From Melieria omissa (lineage: Eukaryota > Arthropoda > Insecta > Diptera > Ulidiidae), in NCBI GenBank assembly GCA_963971225.1, contig CAXARI010000103.1, positions 74,245 through 138,244 of the forward strand: a stretch of DNA of 64,000 bases, read 5' to 3'. The translations under genes and the position numbers were made by a program. Positions 9,826 through 20,642 of this stretch are shown one piece after another (the first letter of the stretch is position 1; the number at the start of each line of letters is the position of its first letter). The notes beneath the pieces were generated by a model that was given only the letters and a program-made list of their open reading frames with translations, did no database searches and was not told where the DNA came from.

Positions 9826-11070
9826 ATGGTTAAACTCGAGGTGCTGAAGGTGGACCAGCTGAAGAAGGAGCTGGCTGCCTGGAATTTGCCGACTGCTGGC
9901 GGAAAGGTGGAGTTGCAGCTGCACTTGCGAGAGGCTTGTGAATCACGAGGCATCGATTGGGCTGCACACGAGTTCAGAACGCAGGAACAAGAGGCGTCGG
10001 CCAAAGTGGAGGAATCGCCTGCGGGTGCTGCGTCGATGCAAAGTAAGGCTGCAGCGGCTGCGCCACCACAAGCAATGGACATGAGCCAGCTAATGGTTGC
10101 AATGAAAGGCATGTTCGAGACTTCCAACCGTGAAAATCGCGAAATGTCAGCGCAAATGGAAGCGAAATTGGAAACTACGAACCGTGAAATGTCAGCAAAA
10201 CTTGAAAATGCAAATCGGGAGTTGTCCAGCAAGCTTCAGGAAAATTCTGCGCGCTTGGAGAAGAAAGTGGAAGAAATCTCAGACAGGATTTATGGGAAAG
10301 TCGAGCACCTGGTGACGCGAGTAGAGCACTTGGATAAACGAGTCGACGACCTGGATGATTCCCTGAACAAACGTGTTGACGATCTTGATGATTCCTTGAA
10401 CAAACGAGTTGATAGTCTGGAAGACTCGATGAACAGAAAAATGGACGAGCGGCTTAGGGAGGTACAGCCGCGAGAATGGTTGCCGCCGGTTCCGGAAAGT
10501 GTTGCCACCCGAGCAGAAGTGCCTACTTATGATGGGACTACGCCGTTCGATACATTCAAGCTACAATTTGACCTGGCTGCTCTGGAAACTCAGTGGACCG
10601 ATGTAAGGAAAGGTGGGAGATTGGCGCTGGCTCTTAAAGGTGCTGCGGCTGAGGTAATAAAATCAGTTCCGGAATGTTTACGAAGTGAGTACGAAACCGT
10701 CATAAAGGCGCTGGCAGCCAAATACAGCGACGAGCACAACAGAACGCTGTACTACTGTGAGCTGAAGAACCGCAGGCAAAGAGCCAACGAGGCGCTGCAG
10801 ACATATGTAGCAGACATTGAGCGGCTCGTGCAGCTGTGCTACCCGTCTTTCGGCGCTGATGATCTCGAGATGATGAATATTGAGGCGTTTATTGAAGGTC
10901 TTCATGATCCGGAGACAAGTCGCAGTGCGTTGATGATGAGCAAGCCGACATTTAGGGAGACGGTTACCAGCGCGATGACATATGAGGCAACATTGATTGG
11001 GGCACTCGGTATGCACCTGCAAGGATACGCCAGATCTAGCCGGACAGAGACATTTCGATCCAGGCCATAA
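9826..11070 (+). pseudogene. gypsy Gag with SAP-like N-terminus and coiled coil (gag)
   Basis: Gag packages the element RNA into particles. This 414-codon frame starts at the first ATG after the primer site. Residues 3-38 look like a SAP domain (LKVDQLKKELAAWNLP, then GGKVELQLHL), a DNA/RNA-binding helix pair seen in some gypsy Gags. Residues 85-205 form a long coiled coil that includes three 11-residue repeats of the NKRVDDLDDSL type. The capsid-like core follows from about residue 235 (PTYDGTTPFDTFKLQF). The frame stops at 11,070 before the zinc knuckle. The knuckle is still readable at 11,112-11,160 (CWTCGKQGH) but holds an in-frame TGA before its last Cys. The frame is much more GC-rich than the DNA around it. 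Confidence 0.85.
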
Positions 11071-11340
11071 GCTCTGAGACACCGGGCAGGCCACGGGTGG
11101 TCTCCTCTAAAGTTGTTTGCTGGACATGTGGCAAGCAGGGCCACATATCATGAGACTGCCGCCAACGGAAGAGGCGTTCCCGTTCTCGATCGCAATCGCC
11201 TGAAGCGAGGAATACTGACAATCGAGGCTCAGCCAACAAGCGCAGGGCTGTGGACTAGGAGCCGTTAAACTAAAACGGGTCAGCCCAAAGGGGCGTGAGC
11301 TGATCCCCACAACCGGCTGCCCCCCGTCCTTGTAACGCAG
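11071..11340 (+). other. gag-protease linker with broken zinc knuckle and RS-rich tail
   Basis: After the Gag stop, one frame reads a CX2CX4H knuckle, an internal stop, and then an arginine/serine-rich tail (RKRRSRSRSQSPEARN) near 11,165-11,210. Basic tails like this bind nucleic acid. Further stops separate it from the protease. Confidence 0.7.
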
Positions 11341-11817
11341 TTGAAACGACAACCCGGCAGCTTGACGATTGAAGGAAATATAGATGGAAAGTTGTTTGTG
11401 TTGACACTGGATACTGGAGCGTCATATTCGATCATAAAAAGGAAGCTGCTGAATAGCTTGGAACCGCTGCATGGCATACAGCTGCAGACTGCGACTGGCG
11501 AGCGTGCGCCGGTAAGAGGAAAAGTTACAAAAACGATTGCTATCGGCACCAGCAGCCTGGAACATGAGTTCATCGTCGCGGATATAATGGCCGACGTGAT
11601 TATCGGCGTGGATTTCATGATTAGGCACGGTTTTACGCTGGACCTGAAAGAACATGTGTTGAGATATGCCAACGTTGAATTCCCGCTGCACACCGACTAT
11701 GAGCGAAGCGTGGCGGTAAGGAAGGTTATATCGTGTCAACACCAGAAGATACCAGCGAATTCAGAGGCGGTTGTGTGGGCACAGGTGGACGAGGATGATG
11801 GGACGAGTCGGCTGTAG
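11341..11817 (+). pseudogene. gypsy aspartic protease
   Basis: The retroviral-type aspartic protease would cut the Gag-Pol polyprotein. The active-site motif is LDTGAS near residues 27-32, followed by the flap-type region (TATGERAPV) and DVIIGVDFM, matching the usual second conserved block. The frame ends in a TAG at 11,815-11,817. Polyprotein reading continues in the same region from 11,854 (MIGRTLVEP). It is an internal domain, so its first Met is not a true start. Confidence 0.8.
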
Positions 11818-11853
11818 GTTGTAGAAGCACCGAAACAAGGACACGACAACATC

Positions 11854-13403
11854 ATGATCGGACGTACATTAGTGGAACCAAAAAATGGCAAAATACCAGT
11901 CAGAATACTGAACTCCCTGAATGCACCCAGATATGTCGGGAAAGATGAGGTAATTGGCGAGGGTAGGGAAGCCGTAGCAGTGGTCAATTGCGAGAGTAGC
12001 CCACCCGGAGGTAATAAGAAGAGCGGTTTTAACATGGACGCCATACCGCAGGAGAACCAGTGGAGCAGCGAGTTGACGGCCAAGCAGAAACAGAAGGCGA
12101 GGTCATTCCTGCAGCACTATGGGTCAATATTTGCGGCAGAAGCAGGCCGTAGTGAAGCACAACATCGACACCGGAAGTGCAAAACCAATTCACCAACCGC
12201 CAAGACGAGTTCCTCTGGCCAAGAGGGAAGAGCTCACAAATTTGATCGAAAACATACGGAAAGAAAAGGTCATAGAGCCTTCTTCGGGCCCCTGGTGCTC
12301 GCCGGTCGTGCTAGTCAAGAAAAAGGATGGCAGTAGCCGGTTTTGTGTGGACTATCAATGATGTGACCAAGAAGGACAGTTATCCACTACCTCGGATCGA
12401 TGACACCCTGGACACACTGTCAGGCACTCAGTGGTTCTCCACGCTCGACTTACGCAGCGGCTATTGGCAGGTAGAGCTTGCAGACAAGGACAAGGAGAAA
12501 ACGGCTTTCAGTGTTGGCGATGGTTTGTGGCAGTTCCCCGTCATGCCGTTTGGACTCTGCAACGCACCAGCAACATTCGAGCGGCTAATGGAACGCGTGC
12601 TAAAAGGTCTGCATTGACGGACGTGCCTGGTGTACCTCGACGACATAATCGTGATGGGTAAAAGCTTCGACGACCACCTGGGAAAGCTAAAGGAGGTATT
12701 CGAGCGGATACAAAAAGCCGGGCTTAAACTCAACCCAAAGAAGTGCTCGCTGTTCCAAAAAGAGGTCAATTGTCTGGGTCATTCGGTTTCCGCCCGCGGA
12801 GTACATACGGATGAAGACAAAATCACGGCGGTGAAGGAGTGGCCCCGGCCACGCAATCTACACGAACTCCGCAATTTTCTGGGCCTGTGCACATACTACC
12901 GTCGATTTGTTCCGGGATTCGCGAACATAGCCAGCAGCTTGCACAAACTGACGAAAAACAGCCGAGCTTTCGAGTAGAACGAAGAGCAGGAGCAGGCTTT
13001 TGCACGACTGAAGGAAAAACTGTGCAGTGCTCCAATTCTGGCCTTCCCCGTACCTGGGCAGTTGTTTGTGCTGGATACAAATGCAAGCGGGCATAGTATT
13101 GGCGGTGTGCTATCACAGATAATAGACGGCCAGGAACAAGTGATAGCATACTACAGTAGGGTTCTATCGAAACCGGAACGCAACTACTGTGTGACACGAA
13201 GGGAGTTGCTGGCGGTATTGGACTGCGTAAAACACTTCCATAAATATCTGTATGGACAAAGGTTTCGCCTGCGCACAGATCATGCGGCATTGAGATGGCT
13301 CCTGAACTTTAAAGACCCTGAAGGGCAATTGGCGTGGTGGATCGAGCGACTGCAGAGCTACGACTACACGATAGAGCATCGCAAGGGCAGTAGCCATGGA
13401 AAT
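11854..13403 (+). pseudogene. gypsy reverse transcriptase and RNase H (pol), interrupted
   Basis: RT copies the element RNA and RNase H degrades it. The RT is readable across at least three frame changes: HNIDTGSAKPIHQPPRR and SPVVLVKKKDGS near 12,155-12,345, TLDLRSGYWQV (motif A Asp), FPVMPFGLCNAP, then YLDDIIVMG (catalytic) at about 12,630. In-frame stops sit at 12,615-12,617, just before the YLDD motif, and at 12,975-12,977. RNase H follows at 13,062-13,400 with catalytic-type residues in LDTNASGHSIGG, RRELLAV and TDHAALRWLL. The frame is cut at 13,403 by the LINE, and the pol sequence resumes at 16,002. Confidence 0.88.
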
Positions 13404-15921
13404 ATTAATGAGATATGTTTTATTGTTAGTTATGTGCCCCCTGGCAGTGCTTACGATGTCTATAAGCTTCATACTGAAAATATTAGCTATGTATATAATA
13501 CCCTTCAATCTTATCAATCTCCTTGTGTTATGGGAGACTTCAACTTAAGTTCTATTCAGTGGGTATTCAGCACGGAAGATCAGTTTTAATTACCTTTTAA
13601 TATTAAAGGCGATCATGAATCTTTGCTTTGTGACACACTTTATTCGTTCGGCCTATTCCAATTAAACGATGTCTTAAATGATCTCAATAGAATCTTAGAC
13701 CTAATTTTCGTAAGTAATGATCTCGTCGTTCATGTTAATAAGCACGATGTGCCTTTAACTCGTGAATCGGTTCATCATAAATCAATTGCTGTACATTTTT
13801 CTTTTCTTGATTTCAGTGGTAATTCTTATGATCGGAATGCTTCTTTAACTTCTCTGACGCGAACTACGGCGCTCTTAACCAATTTTTTGACTCGATAAGT
13901 TGGGACAGAATATTTCATTCCATGGACCTCTCAGACATGTATTTAACTTTTAAGAAGGCTGTGGATGAAGGTCTACAACTTTTCGTACCAAAACGTGTAA
14001 GGAGAAGGTCTTTTAATCTTCCCTGGTTTAACAAAAAAACAATTAAACTAAAGAATTTGCGCAACAAGGCACATAAAAAGTACAAAAGCACACGCTCTTA
14101 TGCTGACGAATTGGTTTTCAGTCGCCGTAGAAGAGAGTTTGAGTGCTTAACCAAGTTCCTATATAGGAAGTACATTAATTCTCTTGAAGCGGATATAAAA
14201 GCTAATCCGAAATCATTCTGGTTTTTTTATAACTCCAAGCGAAAAATCAATGGAATCCCGATATCAATTGAGTTCAAAGGATCAGTCGCCACTTCCCCCC
14301 AAAATACTTGCGAGCTATTCGCGCACTTTTTCGGGTCAGTGTTTGATAGTTTTAACAATAACCAGATTTCTAACGATCTCTCTATGCTATCGCAAGTCGT
14401 AGACATTGGACGAATGACGGTTACTGAAGAGCAAGTCTTTAAATCCCTGGTAACTTTAGATGCTTCAAAAGGTGCAGGATATGATCTATTACCCCCTATT
14501 TTCCTAAAAAACTGTGCAAGCTCGCTCCACATTCCTCTCACGTTAATTTTAATGCATCACTTCACTCCGGCTGCGTACTCGACGAGTGGAAGACTGCATT
14601 TATTTCTCCAATCTATAAGTCTGGACTCAGAAATTCAGTCGAAAACTACAGACCGATCGCAAAGATTTCCATTATCCCAAAACTATTGGTTAAAATGGTT
14701 AATGAAACGCTATTACATGCTTTCAAGAATCATATCGTAACTCAACAACATGGGTTTTTCCCGGGTAGGTCCACCTGCACAAACCTGGCTATATTTACAA
14801 ATTTCGTTACCAATAAAGTTGAAAATGGGGTTCAAGTTGACGCTCTGTACACTGACTTCGTAAAGGCCTTCGATAGCTTGAATCATAGTCTGCTTCTTTT
14901 TAAGTTAGAAAAGCTTGGCATTCATGCTAGCGCCTTAAAATGGCTGGATTCCTACTTAACAAATAGAAAACTAATCGTAAAGGTTGGCCAGAGTTATTCT
15001 AAACCAATTGCTGTTACATCATCATCTTGGCCCCCTGCTTTTCTCCATTTTCATCAATGATATCGTACTAGTCTTAAAATCTTGTCAGTGTTTAATGTAC
15101 GCTGACGACTTAAAACTTTACCTCGCTATTCGGAATCGTGGTGATTGTCTTGCAATGCAACAGGACATACACTTCTTGATATCCTGGTGTGACGAAATGG
15201 TTTGCGGCTGAATTTCGTAAAATGCAGTACGATTTCCTTCTCGCGGAATAACAGCCCATAAATCCATGACTACACATACAACGATGTTGACGCTTTTTTC
15301 CGCAAGACCGTTGTGAAGGATTTAGGAGTTTACCTTGACTCTAAGCTCAAGTTTGATTTCCACAGGGAATATGTTGTATCCTCAGCCAACTCTAAACTTG
15401 GTTTTTTAAAACGCAATTCCAAAGACTTCCTTGACCCGCTCACTTTGAAAAGTCTGTTTACGTGTTTGGTTAGATCAGTGTTGGAATATTCGTGCATTAT
15501 ATGGGACCCAAATTTTGAAGCTGACTCTAAAAGACTGGAAAGGGTCCAAAGGCGTTTCACTAAGTTCGCTCTTCGACGTCTGTACCCATCCATGCCGCCT
15601 TATGAACTCAGATGTAGAATTCTAAATCTGCAGGACCTCACGAGTAGGAGAAAGATGTATGGGATCCTGTTCATCAAGGATATATACGATAGCAAGATAG
15701 ACTCGCCAGAACTACTGACGCGTTTACCTTTTTATGTGCCGGGTCGGTGCTTAAGAGAAAGATATATTTTTTATAATACGGTCCATAGAACAAGATATGG
15801 TGAGAATGAACCGATTCACAAATTTACATCTTTGTGTAACACTATTTGCAATAATGTCGATTTTAACTTAAGTCGAGAGCTTTTAAAGAAAAAACTGTGC
15901 GAATTGTTATATTACATTTAA
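13404..15921 (+). pseudogene. LINE D ORF2: partial endonuclease and reverse transcriptase
   Basis: The family product nicks target DNA and reverse-transcribes the element RNA. The first part reads CVMGDFNLSSIQW, the endonuclease block with the catalytic Asp-Asn, then stops at 13,587. The endonuclease end and linker follow at 13,623-14,230. RT motifs are spread over shifted frames: ASKGAGYDLLPP near 14,460, TDFVKAFDSLNHSLL near 14,850, and YADDLKLY (catalytic) near 15,098. After a stop at 15,209-15,211 the C-terminal domain reads openly at 15,313-15,921 (MKDLGVYLDSKLKF through LCELLYYI). Frame breaks occur near 14,680, 15,020 and 15,211. Confidence 0.87.
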
Positions 15922-16001
15922 GTTGTTATTTGACTTAAGTTGTAAGTTATTTGTAGTCTGTGAGGGCTAAGCCCGGTAGACGAATAAATAAATAAATAAA
16001 T
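13404..16001 (+). mobile_element. LINE D: 5'-truncated Jockey-type LINE inside the gypsy pol
   Basis: The insert begins in the middle of an endonuclease domain and ends in a 3' UTR with an AAAT-repeat tail (15,983-16,001), the usual form of a 5'-truncated LINE copy. Gypsy coding sequence flanks it directly, with RNase H up to GGAAAT at 13,403 and the integrase linker from 16,002. The target duplication is at most the few bases AAAT and cannot be told apart from the tail. From 15,240 on it belongs to the duplicated block. The insertion is younger than the gypsy element. Confidence 0.92.
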
Positions 16002-17409
16002 GCCGATGCCTTGTCACGCCGTCCGTGCAAAGTCGAATGCAGGCAGTGCTCGCGAGCCGAAAGCAAAGAACAGATAGTGGACGTCCGGTTGGTAAGCGTT
16101 ATGCCAAAGGAAGAGTGGTCTGCGGGCAGGCTACAAAAGGACCAGCGTGAGGATGCGGATCTTGCAAAAATCGTCGAAGGCAAGAAGCAAGGCGCACGTC
16201 CGGACTGGCAGGAGATGGCCGGTGAAAGCACGATCGCTAAGGCTTACTGGGCGCAGTGGAAAAGTCTGCGGCTGAAGGAAGGATGGCTGTACCGCGAATG
16301 GGAGAACGAGGATGGTCGGACCAGCAACTCCCTAATGGTAGTGCCGAAGTGCAGAATCAGCGAGGTCATCGAGGCATACCATAACGACTCCAGTGGAGGG
16401 CACCTGGGCATCACCAAAACCGTCGCCAAAATAAAAAGACGATTCTACTGGGTAGGATGTCAGGAGTCTGTAGCCGAGTGGATTAAGAGCTGCGACCGAT
16501 GTTCAGCCGCGAAAGGGCCGACAAGAAAATCTGGAGGCCGCATGCAGCAGTACAACGTGGAAGCGCCCTTCGAGCGGATTGCTATGGACGTCGCCGGCCC
16601 ATTCCCAACTAGCAGTCAAGGCAACAAATATGTGCTGGTGGTAATGGATTACTTCAGCAAATGGCCCGAAGTGTACCCTATTACTAACCAGGAGGCCACT
16701 ACGATCTCGGAAAAGCTGGTAAACAACTGGGTAGCCATGTTTGGAGTTCCGTTGGAGTTGCACTCAGATCAAGGCCGGAATTTCTAGTCTGCGGTATTCA
16801 AGGAAGTGTGTAGGCTGCTGGGGATAAAGAAAACGCGTACCACTCCTTTGCACCCACAGTCCGACGACATGGTGAAACGCTTTAACCGGACACTGGAGGA
16901 ATACCTGCGGAAAGTGGTAGGCAGGAATCAAAAGGATTGGGACACGCATATCCCCCTGTTCCTGATGGCGTATAGGTCAGCCCCGCACGACACGACATCA
17001 CTCACTCCAGCCCGAGCAGTGTTCGGCACAGAGTTGCGGTTACCCGCTGACTTGAAGTTCGGGGTAGTCAGTACGACGGGAGGCTCTAAGACTGACTAGT
17101 TGGTCAATAAGCGGACGGAACTGGAGGAAATTCACCAGTTTATAAGGAGCCGCACCAAACTGGTCAGCGATAAGGTGAAAGCCAGATATGATCTACGGGC
17201 CAACTCAGCAGGGTTCCAAGAAGGCGGTCTGGTATTGCTAAGGACCGTAAAGGGAAGGACCGTACAAAGTCGTGACTAGGATTAATGACGTGGTATACAG
17301 GATTCAACGTTGCAGCAATAGAGGCGTTAAGCTGAAGATAGTGCATTTGGAGCGCCTGGCGCCTTATCACAGCGGAGCCTCGGCACTTGTTCGGGACGAA
17401 CAAGTCTAA
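16002..17409 (+). pseudogene. gypsy integrase, with substituted catalytic Glu
   Basis: Integrase joins the element cDNA to the host chromosome. The N-terminal HHCC zinc domain is visible (HNDSSGGHLG, then CDRC). The core has the two aspartates in MDVAGPF and HSDQGRNF. The residue where the family has its catalytic Glu, in PQSDDMVKRFNRTL, is Lys (codon 16,875-16,877), so the core triad is broken. In-frame stops sit at 16,785-16,787 and 17,097-17,099, and a frameshift near 17,250 precedes the end (LERLAPYHSG) at 17,409. No chromodomain is visible. The first visible codons continue the pol frame interrupted at 13,403. Confidence 0.88.
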
Positions 17410-17420
17410 GTGGTGAGCAG

Positions 17421-17817
17421 TGTTATGATAAGACTGTCGCTGTGCAAAGCAGCCGGTCGCTGTGCAAGGCGCCCTGTCGCTACGCGCCGTGCTATGAATG
17501 CTTTTACGGGCATACTTTTAGGCACGCACTTTAAAGTACAGCGACTTGCTATAATTCGATCTGGCAATGATGGCCCGCGATAATAATTGAAACTTCTAGT
17601 CCAATTAGAATGTGCGGAAACGATCTGCGCGATAACCGGACAGGTATAAAAGGCAGCCGGGTACGGCGCAGCGAGTCAGTCTTGGTTTAGGCAAGTGAAG
17701 GTGCCACACGGAGTAATGAAGGAAATAATTAAGTGTAAAGACAGTAAAGTGTGAAATAAAGTGATTGTGGTTTTTATTGACTGCGTTTGAGAAATTAAGT
17801 GTTTTTTTATTTTAAAC
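17421..17817 (+). repeat. 3' LTR of the gypsy element, 3'-truncated
   Basis: It starts TGTTATGATAAGACTGTCGC and has TATAAA at 17,645-17,650. It keeps about 115 bp that the 5' LTR lacks, including an AATAAA at 17,755-17,760. It loses similarity after TTTTATTTTAAA at 17,817, about 50-60 bases before the expected LTR end. The next ~60 bases up to the mariner are unassigned. Confidence 0.88.
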
Positions 17818-17879
17818 AGTAATTGAAATGTGTTCAGAGTAGACGTGTTCTCAAATTGCTGCAAATCAATAATTGTTTA

Positions 17880-18624
17880 TCAGGTGTACAACTTTGCTTC
17901 CGCTTCCGTTTTTCGATAGGTGGCTGTACCGGCTGAGGCTGGTTGAAATACATAGATGGTAATGCCTTTAAAGTGAGTGTGGACAGTGCCTAACGAATTG
18001 TCATCGCCGTTTCAGTGACAGTTGTTATTGTTTTCGTATTATTCACGCTCGAAAATGTCCGTTTATGTGCCCAATTCTCGCCATTTGCGGTAAGTTTTAC
18101 TTTTCTGTTACAATTCGAAAAAAAAATGCAGCTGAAGCGCATCGAATGCTCTCAGAAACTTACGGTGATGCTGCTCTGAGTGAAAGAACGTGTCGGGAGT
18201 GGTTTCAACGTTTTAAAAATGGTGATTTCGAATGACTAAGTCATCCTCCAACACGACAATGCTCGGCCTCACGTCGCAAAAGTGGTCAAAAAGTACCTGG
18301 AAACGCTGAAATGGGAAGTCTTGCCCCACCCGCCGTATTCCCCAGATGTCGCCCCTTCTGACTTCCACCTATTCCGTTCGATGGCACACGGCCTGGCAGA
18401 TCAACATTTTCAATCCTTCGAAGAATTGGAAAAATGGATTGCTTCATGGATAGCGTCAAAAGAGGACTCCTTTTTTCGAGCCGGGATCCGAAAATTGCCG
18501 GAAAGATGGGAGAAAGTTGTCGCTAGCGACGGACAATACTTTGAATAATACATCTGTAAGCACTTTTTCGCAATAAAGCTTTTAATTTTGGAAAAAAACG
18601 GCGGAAGCAAAGTTGTACACCTGA
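17880..18624 (+). mobile_element. mariner transposon, internally deleted (745 bp)
   Basis: The terminal inverted repeats read TCAGGTGTACAACTTTGC at the left and its inverse at the right, flanked by TA at 17,878-17,879 and 18,625-18,626. A full mariner is about 1.3 kb; here the middle of the transposase gene is missing. The right TA is only two bases from the TTAA of the piggyBac element, so the two elements are close neighbours but not nested. Confidence 0.92.
18055..18548 (+). pseudogene. mariner transposase remnant (DD34D type)
   Basis: The start ATG at 18,055 opens MSVYVPNSRHLR, then meets a TAA and a frame change at an A-run near 18,118. The helix-turn-helix region follows in another frame (EAHRMLSETYGDAALSERTC, FQRFKNGDFE) up to a TGA near 18,235. 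Some 20 bases later the sequence resumes at the second catalytic Asp (HDNARPH) and runs to the third in YSPDVAPSDFHLF with exactly 34 residues between, then to the C-terminus (GIRKLPERWEKVVASDGQYF). The first catalytic Asp and the DNA around it are deleted. It is a dead enzyme, but the ends might still be moved in trans. Confidence 0.88.
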
Positions 18625-18764
18625 TATTTAACCCTCTAGCAGGCCAATTTTTTTTCTCGATGAAAAAATTATAGACAGGCTAGTTTTGGATCAGAAAAGT
18701 CGAACATGAAGTTATTTTTTCTAATTGATGAGTAGTTTAGCTTCCAGATGAGAATAAAGGTACC

Positions 18765-18778
18765 CCGCCTGTAGGCGG
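18765..18778. repeat. subterminal palindrome CCGCCTGTAGGCGG, left
   Basis: A near-perfect 14-bp palindrome about 130 bp inside the left end of the piggyBac element. The same motif occurs at 20,643-20,656 and, with two changes, at 21,004-21,017. It is a candidate transposase-binding site. Confidence 0.75.
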
Positions 18779-18937
18779 ACCTGCCGGCTTAGGAGTGAAA
18801 AACTTAAATTCAATATCGTTGATTAAAATTGTAATTATTAAATTATAATTAAAAAGTGTAAAGAGAAAAGTCATTTATTATTATCAACATTATTTTCATT
18901 TTTGGTAATAAACGCATAAGTCCAGTTTACATTTCGT

Positions 18938-19380
18938 TCAAATTATTTGGGTTTCCAATTTGCAACCAGGGTTTTTGCACATTCGTTTATCCTTACGATC
19001 CAAAAAATCGGGTAAATGGTTATATCCGTCGCACGAAGGGGGTAAGTAAGTCCTCTTTGGTGGTGGTGACGGGGCGTTTGAAATATTTTTGGACGGCCTA
19101 CCTGATGGTTTACGTTGTCTTTGTAGTTTCTAACAAAGGACAGATGCGACTTCTCTGCGAAATTTAGGAAGTTCGAACATGGTCGCCCCATGAATACGTC
19201 GATGCATTACAATACCACCATCAGGTGCCTTCTTCTTGCGATGGCAATGGCGATCAAGGCCTTTTTGCGGTTTAGCAATCAAATATCGAATTTTTGAAGT
19301 TTGTTCATCAGCGTGTGGTTTTTCAGGCACAGTTGGTTGTAATGCCTGATGAATGACTGATGATGAAGTAGCTACTGGAT
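18938..19380 (-). pseudogene. piggyBac transposase C-terminal remnant with Cys-rich end
   Basis: On the minus strand one frame reads EKPHADEQTSKIRYLIAKP and KKKAPDGG, and another nearer the end reads LDRKDKRMCKNPGCKLETQI before a TGA at 18,938-18,940. piggyBac transposases end in a Cys-rich zinc domain after a region of this kind, so the last phrase probably marks that domain. Frame changes separate the pieces. The DDD catalytic core that should precede them is absent, giving a catalytically dead deletion derivative. The mariner sits between this part and the N-terminal remnant. Confidence 0.55.
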
Positions 19381-19383
19381 ATA

Positions 19384-20326
19384 CATTGTGACCGAAAAGT
19401 TTCCGGAAATTCTCATTTAAAATTCGCGTTCTGTATATTTTTCGATATTTTAAGTTTCTGTAGGTTGGTGGCACTGTCCTTAATTACTATGCCAAAAATG
19501 AGCGCGATCTGTCAGACAGTTTGTTTACGGCAGCTGTTGAAACCAGTTCACCTCAGTAGTGCGTTGCGATTTTGTTGAGAATTTTCTTCAAAATGAGTAC
19601 CGTGAACAGGTCTCTTTGGACGTGCTTGATCGTGCCAATTCCGCTCCAACTTTCATGGAACGCATCATAACTGGTGACGAGACATGGGTCTACGAGTACG
19701 ACATGCAAACAAGCCAACAATCATCGGAATGGAGAGGAAAAGACGAGCCGAAACCGAAAAAACCACGCCAAAGTCGCTCGAAAATCAAGGTAATGCTGAT
19801 TGTTTTCTTCGATATTCGTGGTGTGGTGCATCATGAATTCGTCCCTGAAGGACAAACAGTCGGTAAAGACTATTATTTGACTGTTTTAAGACGTTTGCGT
19901 GAAAATATCCGCCGTAAACGGCCTCAATTGTGGAAGGATAATTCATGGATTTTTCATGACGATAATGCTCCCTCGCACCGAGCCAACATTATCAACGATT
20001 TTAAGGCCAAACATTCAAATACCATCGAACAGCCACCGTATTCACCTGATCTTGCACCGTGTGACTTTTTCCTGTTTCCCAAACTCAAATTACGACTCAG
20101 AGGAACGCGTTTTGAATTCATAGAAGACGTAAAACAGAATTCGCAGAGGGAACTCAAAGCCATACCGGAAAGCGCCTATAAAAAATGTTTTGATGATTGG
20201 AAGAAACGTTGGCATATGTGTATCGCTTCTAATGGAGCATATTTTGAAGGAGATAAAATAAATATTGATGAAGATTAAGAATTTTGCGTTTTATTTAAAA
20301 TTTCCGGAAACTTTTCGGTCACAAGG
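19384..20326 (+). mobile_element. second mariner transposon, nested in the piggyBac element
   Basis: The inverted ends share TTGTGACCGAAAAGTTTCCG and its continuation GGAAATT. TA flanks both sides (19,382-19,383 and 20,327-20,328). At 943 bp it is shorter than a full mariner, and the missing part is the 5' third of the transposase gene. It interrupts the piggyBac transposase, so it is younger than that insertion. Its ends differ from those of the mariner at 17,880, so it is a different family. Confidence 0.92.
19559..20278 (+). CDS. mariner transposase, catalytic domain only (239 codons)
   Basis: The frame is open from the ATG at 19,559 to the TAA at 20,276-20,278. It holds a complete catalytic region: TGDETWVYEYD (first Asp, residue 40), FHDDNAPSHRA (second Asp, residue 134 or 135) and YSPDLAPCDFFLFPKL (third Asp, residue 169), so spacing is 33-34 residues. 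The C-terminus (FDDWKKRWHMCIASNGAYF) is also intact. Mariner transposases are about 345 residues; the ~110-residue N-terminal helix-turn-helix domain that binds the element ends is missing. The subfamily looks vertumnana-like from memory. It cannot bind its own ends in the usual way, so a truncated, non-mobilising enzyme is the most likely reading. Confidence 0.82.
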   Translation: MRCDFVENFLQNEYREQVSLDVLDRANSAPTFMERIITGDETWVYEYDMQTSQQSSEWRGKDEPKPKKPRQSRSKIKVMLIVFFDIRGVVHHEFVPEGQTVGKDYYLTVLRRLRENIRRKRPQLWKDNSWIFHDDNAPSHRANIINDFKAKHSNTIEQPPYSPDLAPCDFFLFPKLKLRLRGTRFEFIEDVKQNSQRELKAIPESAYKKCFDDWKKRWHMCIASNGAYFEGDKINIDED

Positions 20327-20385
20327 TATATGTATTACTTATGTTACTGATATTCAAACCTTTGTCTACCACATAACAGAGCAAA

Positions 20386-20577
20386 TCAACAGATGGAATG
20401 CTGTCTACTACTGATCAATTTCATATTTAATATTTGGGCCCTATCATCGTTATCATCATCTCTAAAATCCCCATTTGACTCTTCATCAGTTTCGAGATCA
20501 GAATGCATGCCTCCCATGAATCCCATAATTTCTCCATCAGATAAATTTGGCAGTTTATTCCTTCCTCGTCGCGACAT
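20386..20577 (-). pseudogene. piggyBac transposase N-terminal remnant
   Basis: A 63-codon frame starting at 20,577 reads MSRRGRNKLPNLSDGEIMGF and then a run of acidic residues (DLETDEES, DFRDDDNDD). piggyBac transposases commonly open with a short basic stretch followed by an acidic region, and the position, pointing inward from the right end of the element, fits. The sequence then stops, and after the nested mariner only C-terminal-like sequence remains. The assignment rests mainly on the element ends; the peptide alone would be weak evidence. Confidence 0.6.
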
Positions 20578-20642
20578 ATCTAAACAAATGAAAGGCCAAT
20601 ATGAGCAACAAAGATCGTAAAATTATACGTAGCCCGGCAAGT

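Larger units (their letters stand above)
9442..17817 (+). mobile_element. Ty3/gypsy LTR retrotransposon, decayed, split by a LINE
   Basis: The order is 5' LTR, tRNA-Leu-type primer site, Gag, protease, RT, RNase H, integrase, 3' LTR, the Ty3/gypsy order. The 5' LTR is preceded by ATAT, the same site type used by the solo LTR at 7265. A Jockey-type LINE interrupts the element at 13,404-16,001, between RNase H and integrase. The 3' LTR stops about 50-60 bases short of its end at 17,817, so the 3' target duplication is lost. Many stops and frameshifts in gag and pol make it non-autonomous. From 15,240 on it shares in the 10.7-kb duplication, so integrase and 3' LTR occur again at 26.7-28.6 kb. 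Confidence 0.93.

Noticed and set aside
18094..18135. Small intron (GTAAGT to CAG) in the mariner gene
   Set aside because: Reading straight through gives the expected N-terminal transposase sequence interrupted only by a TAA and a frame change at an A-run. Mariner genes normally have no introns.
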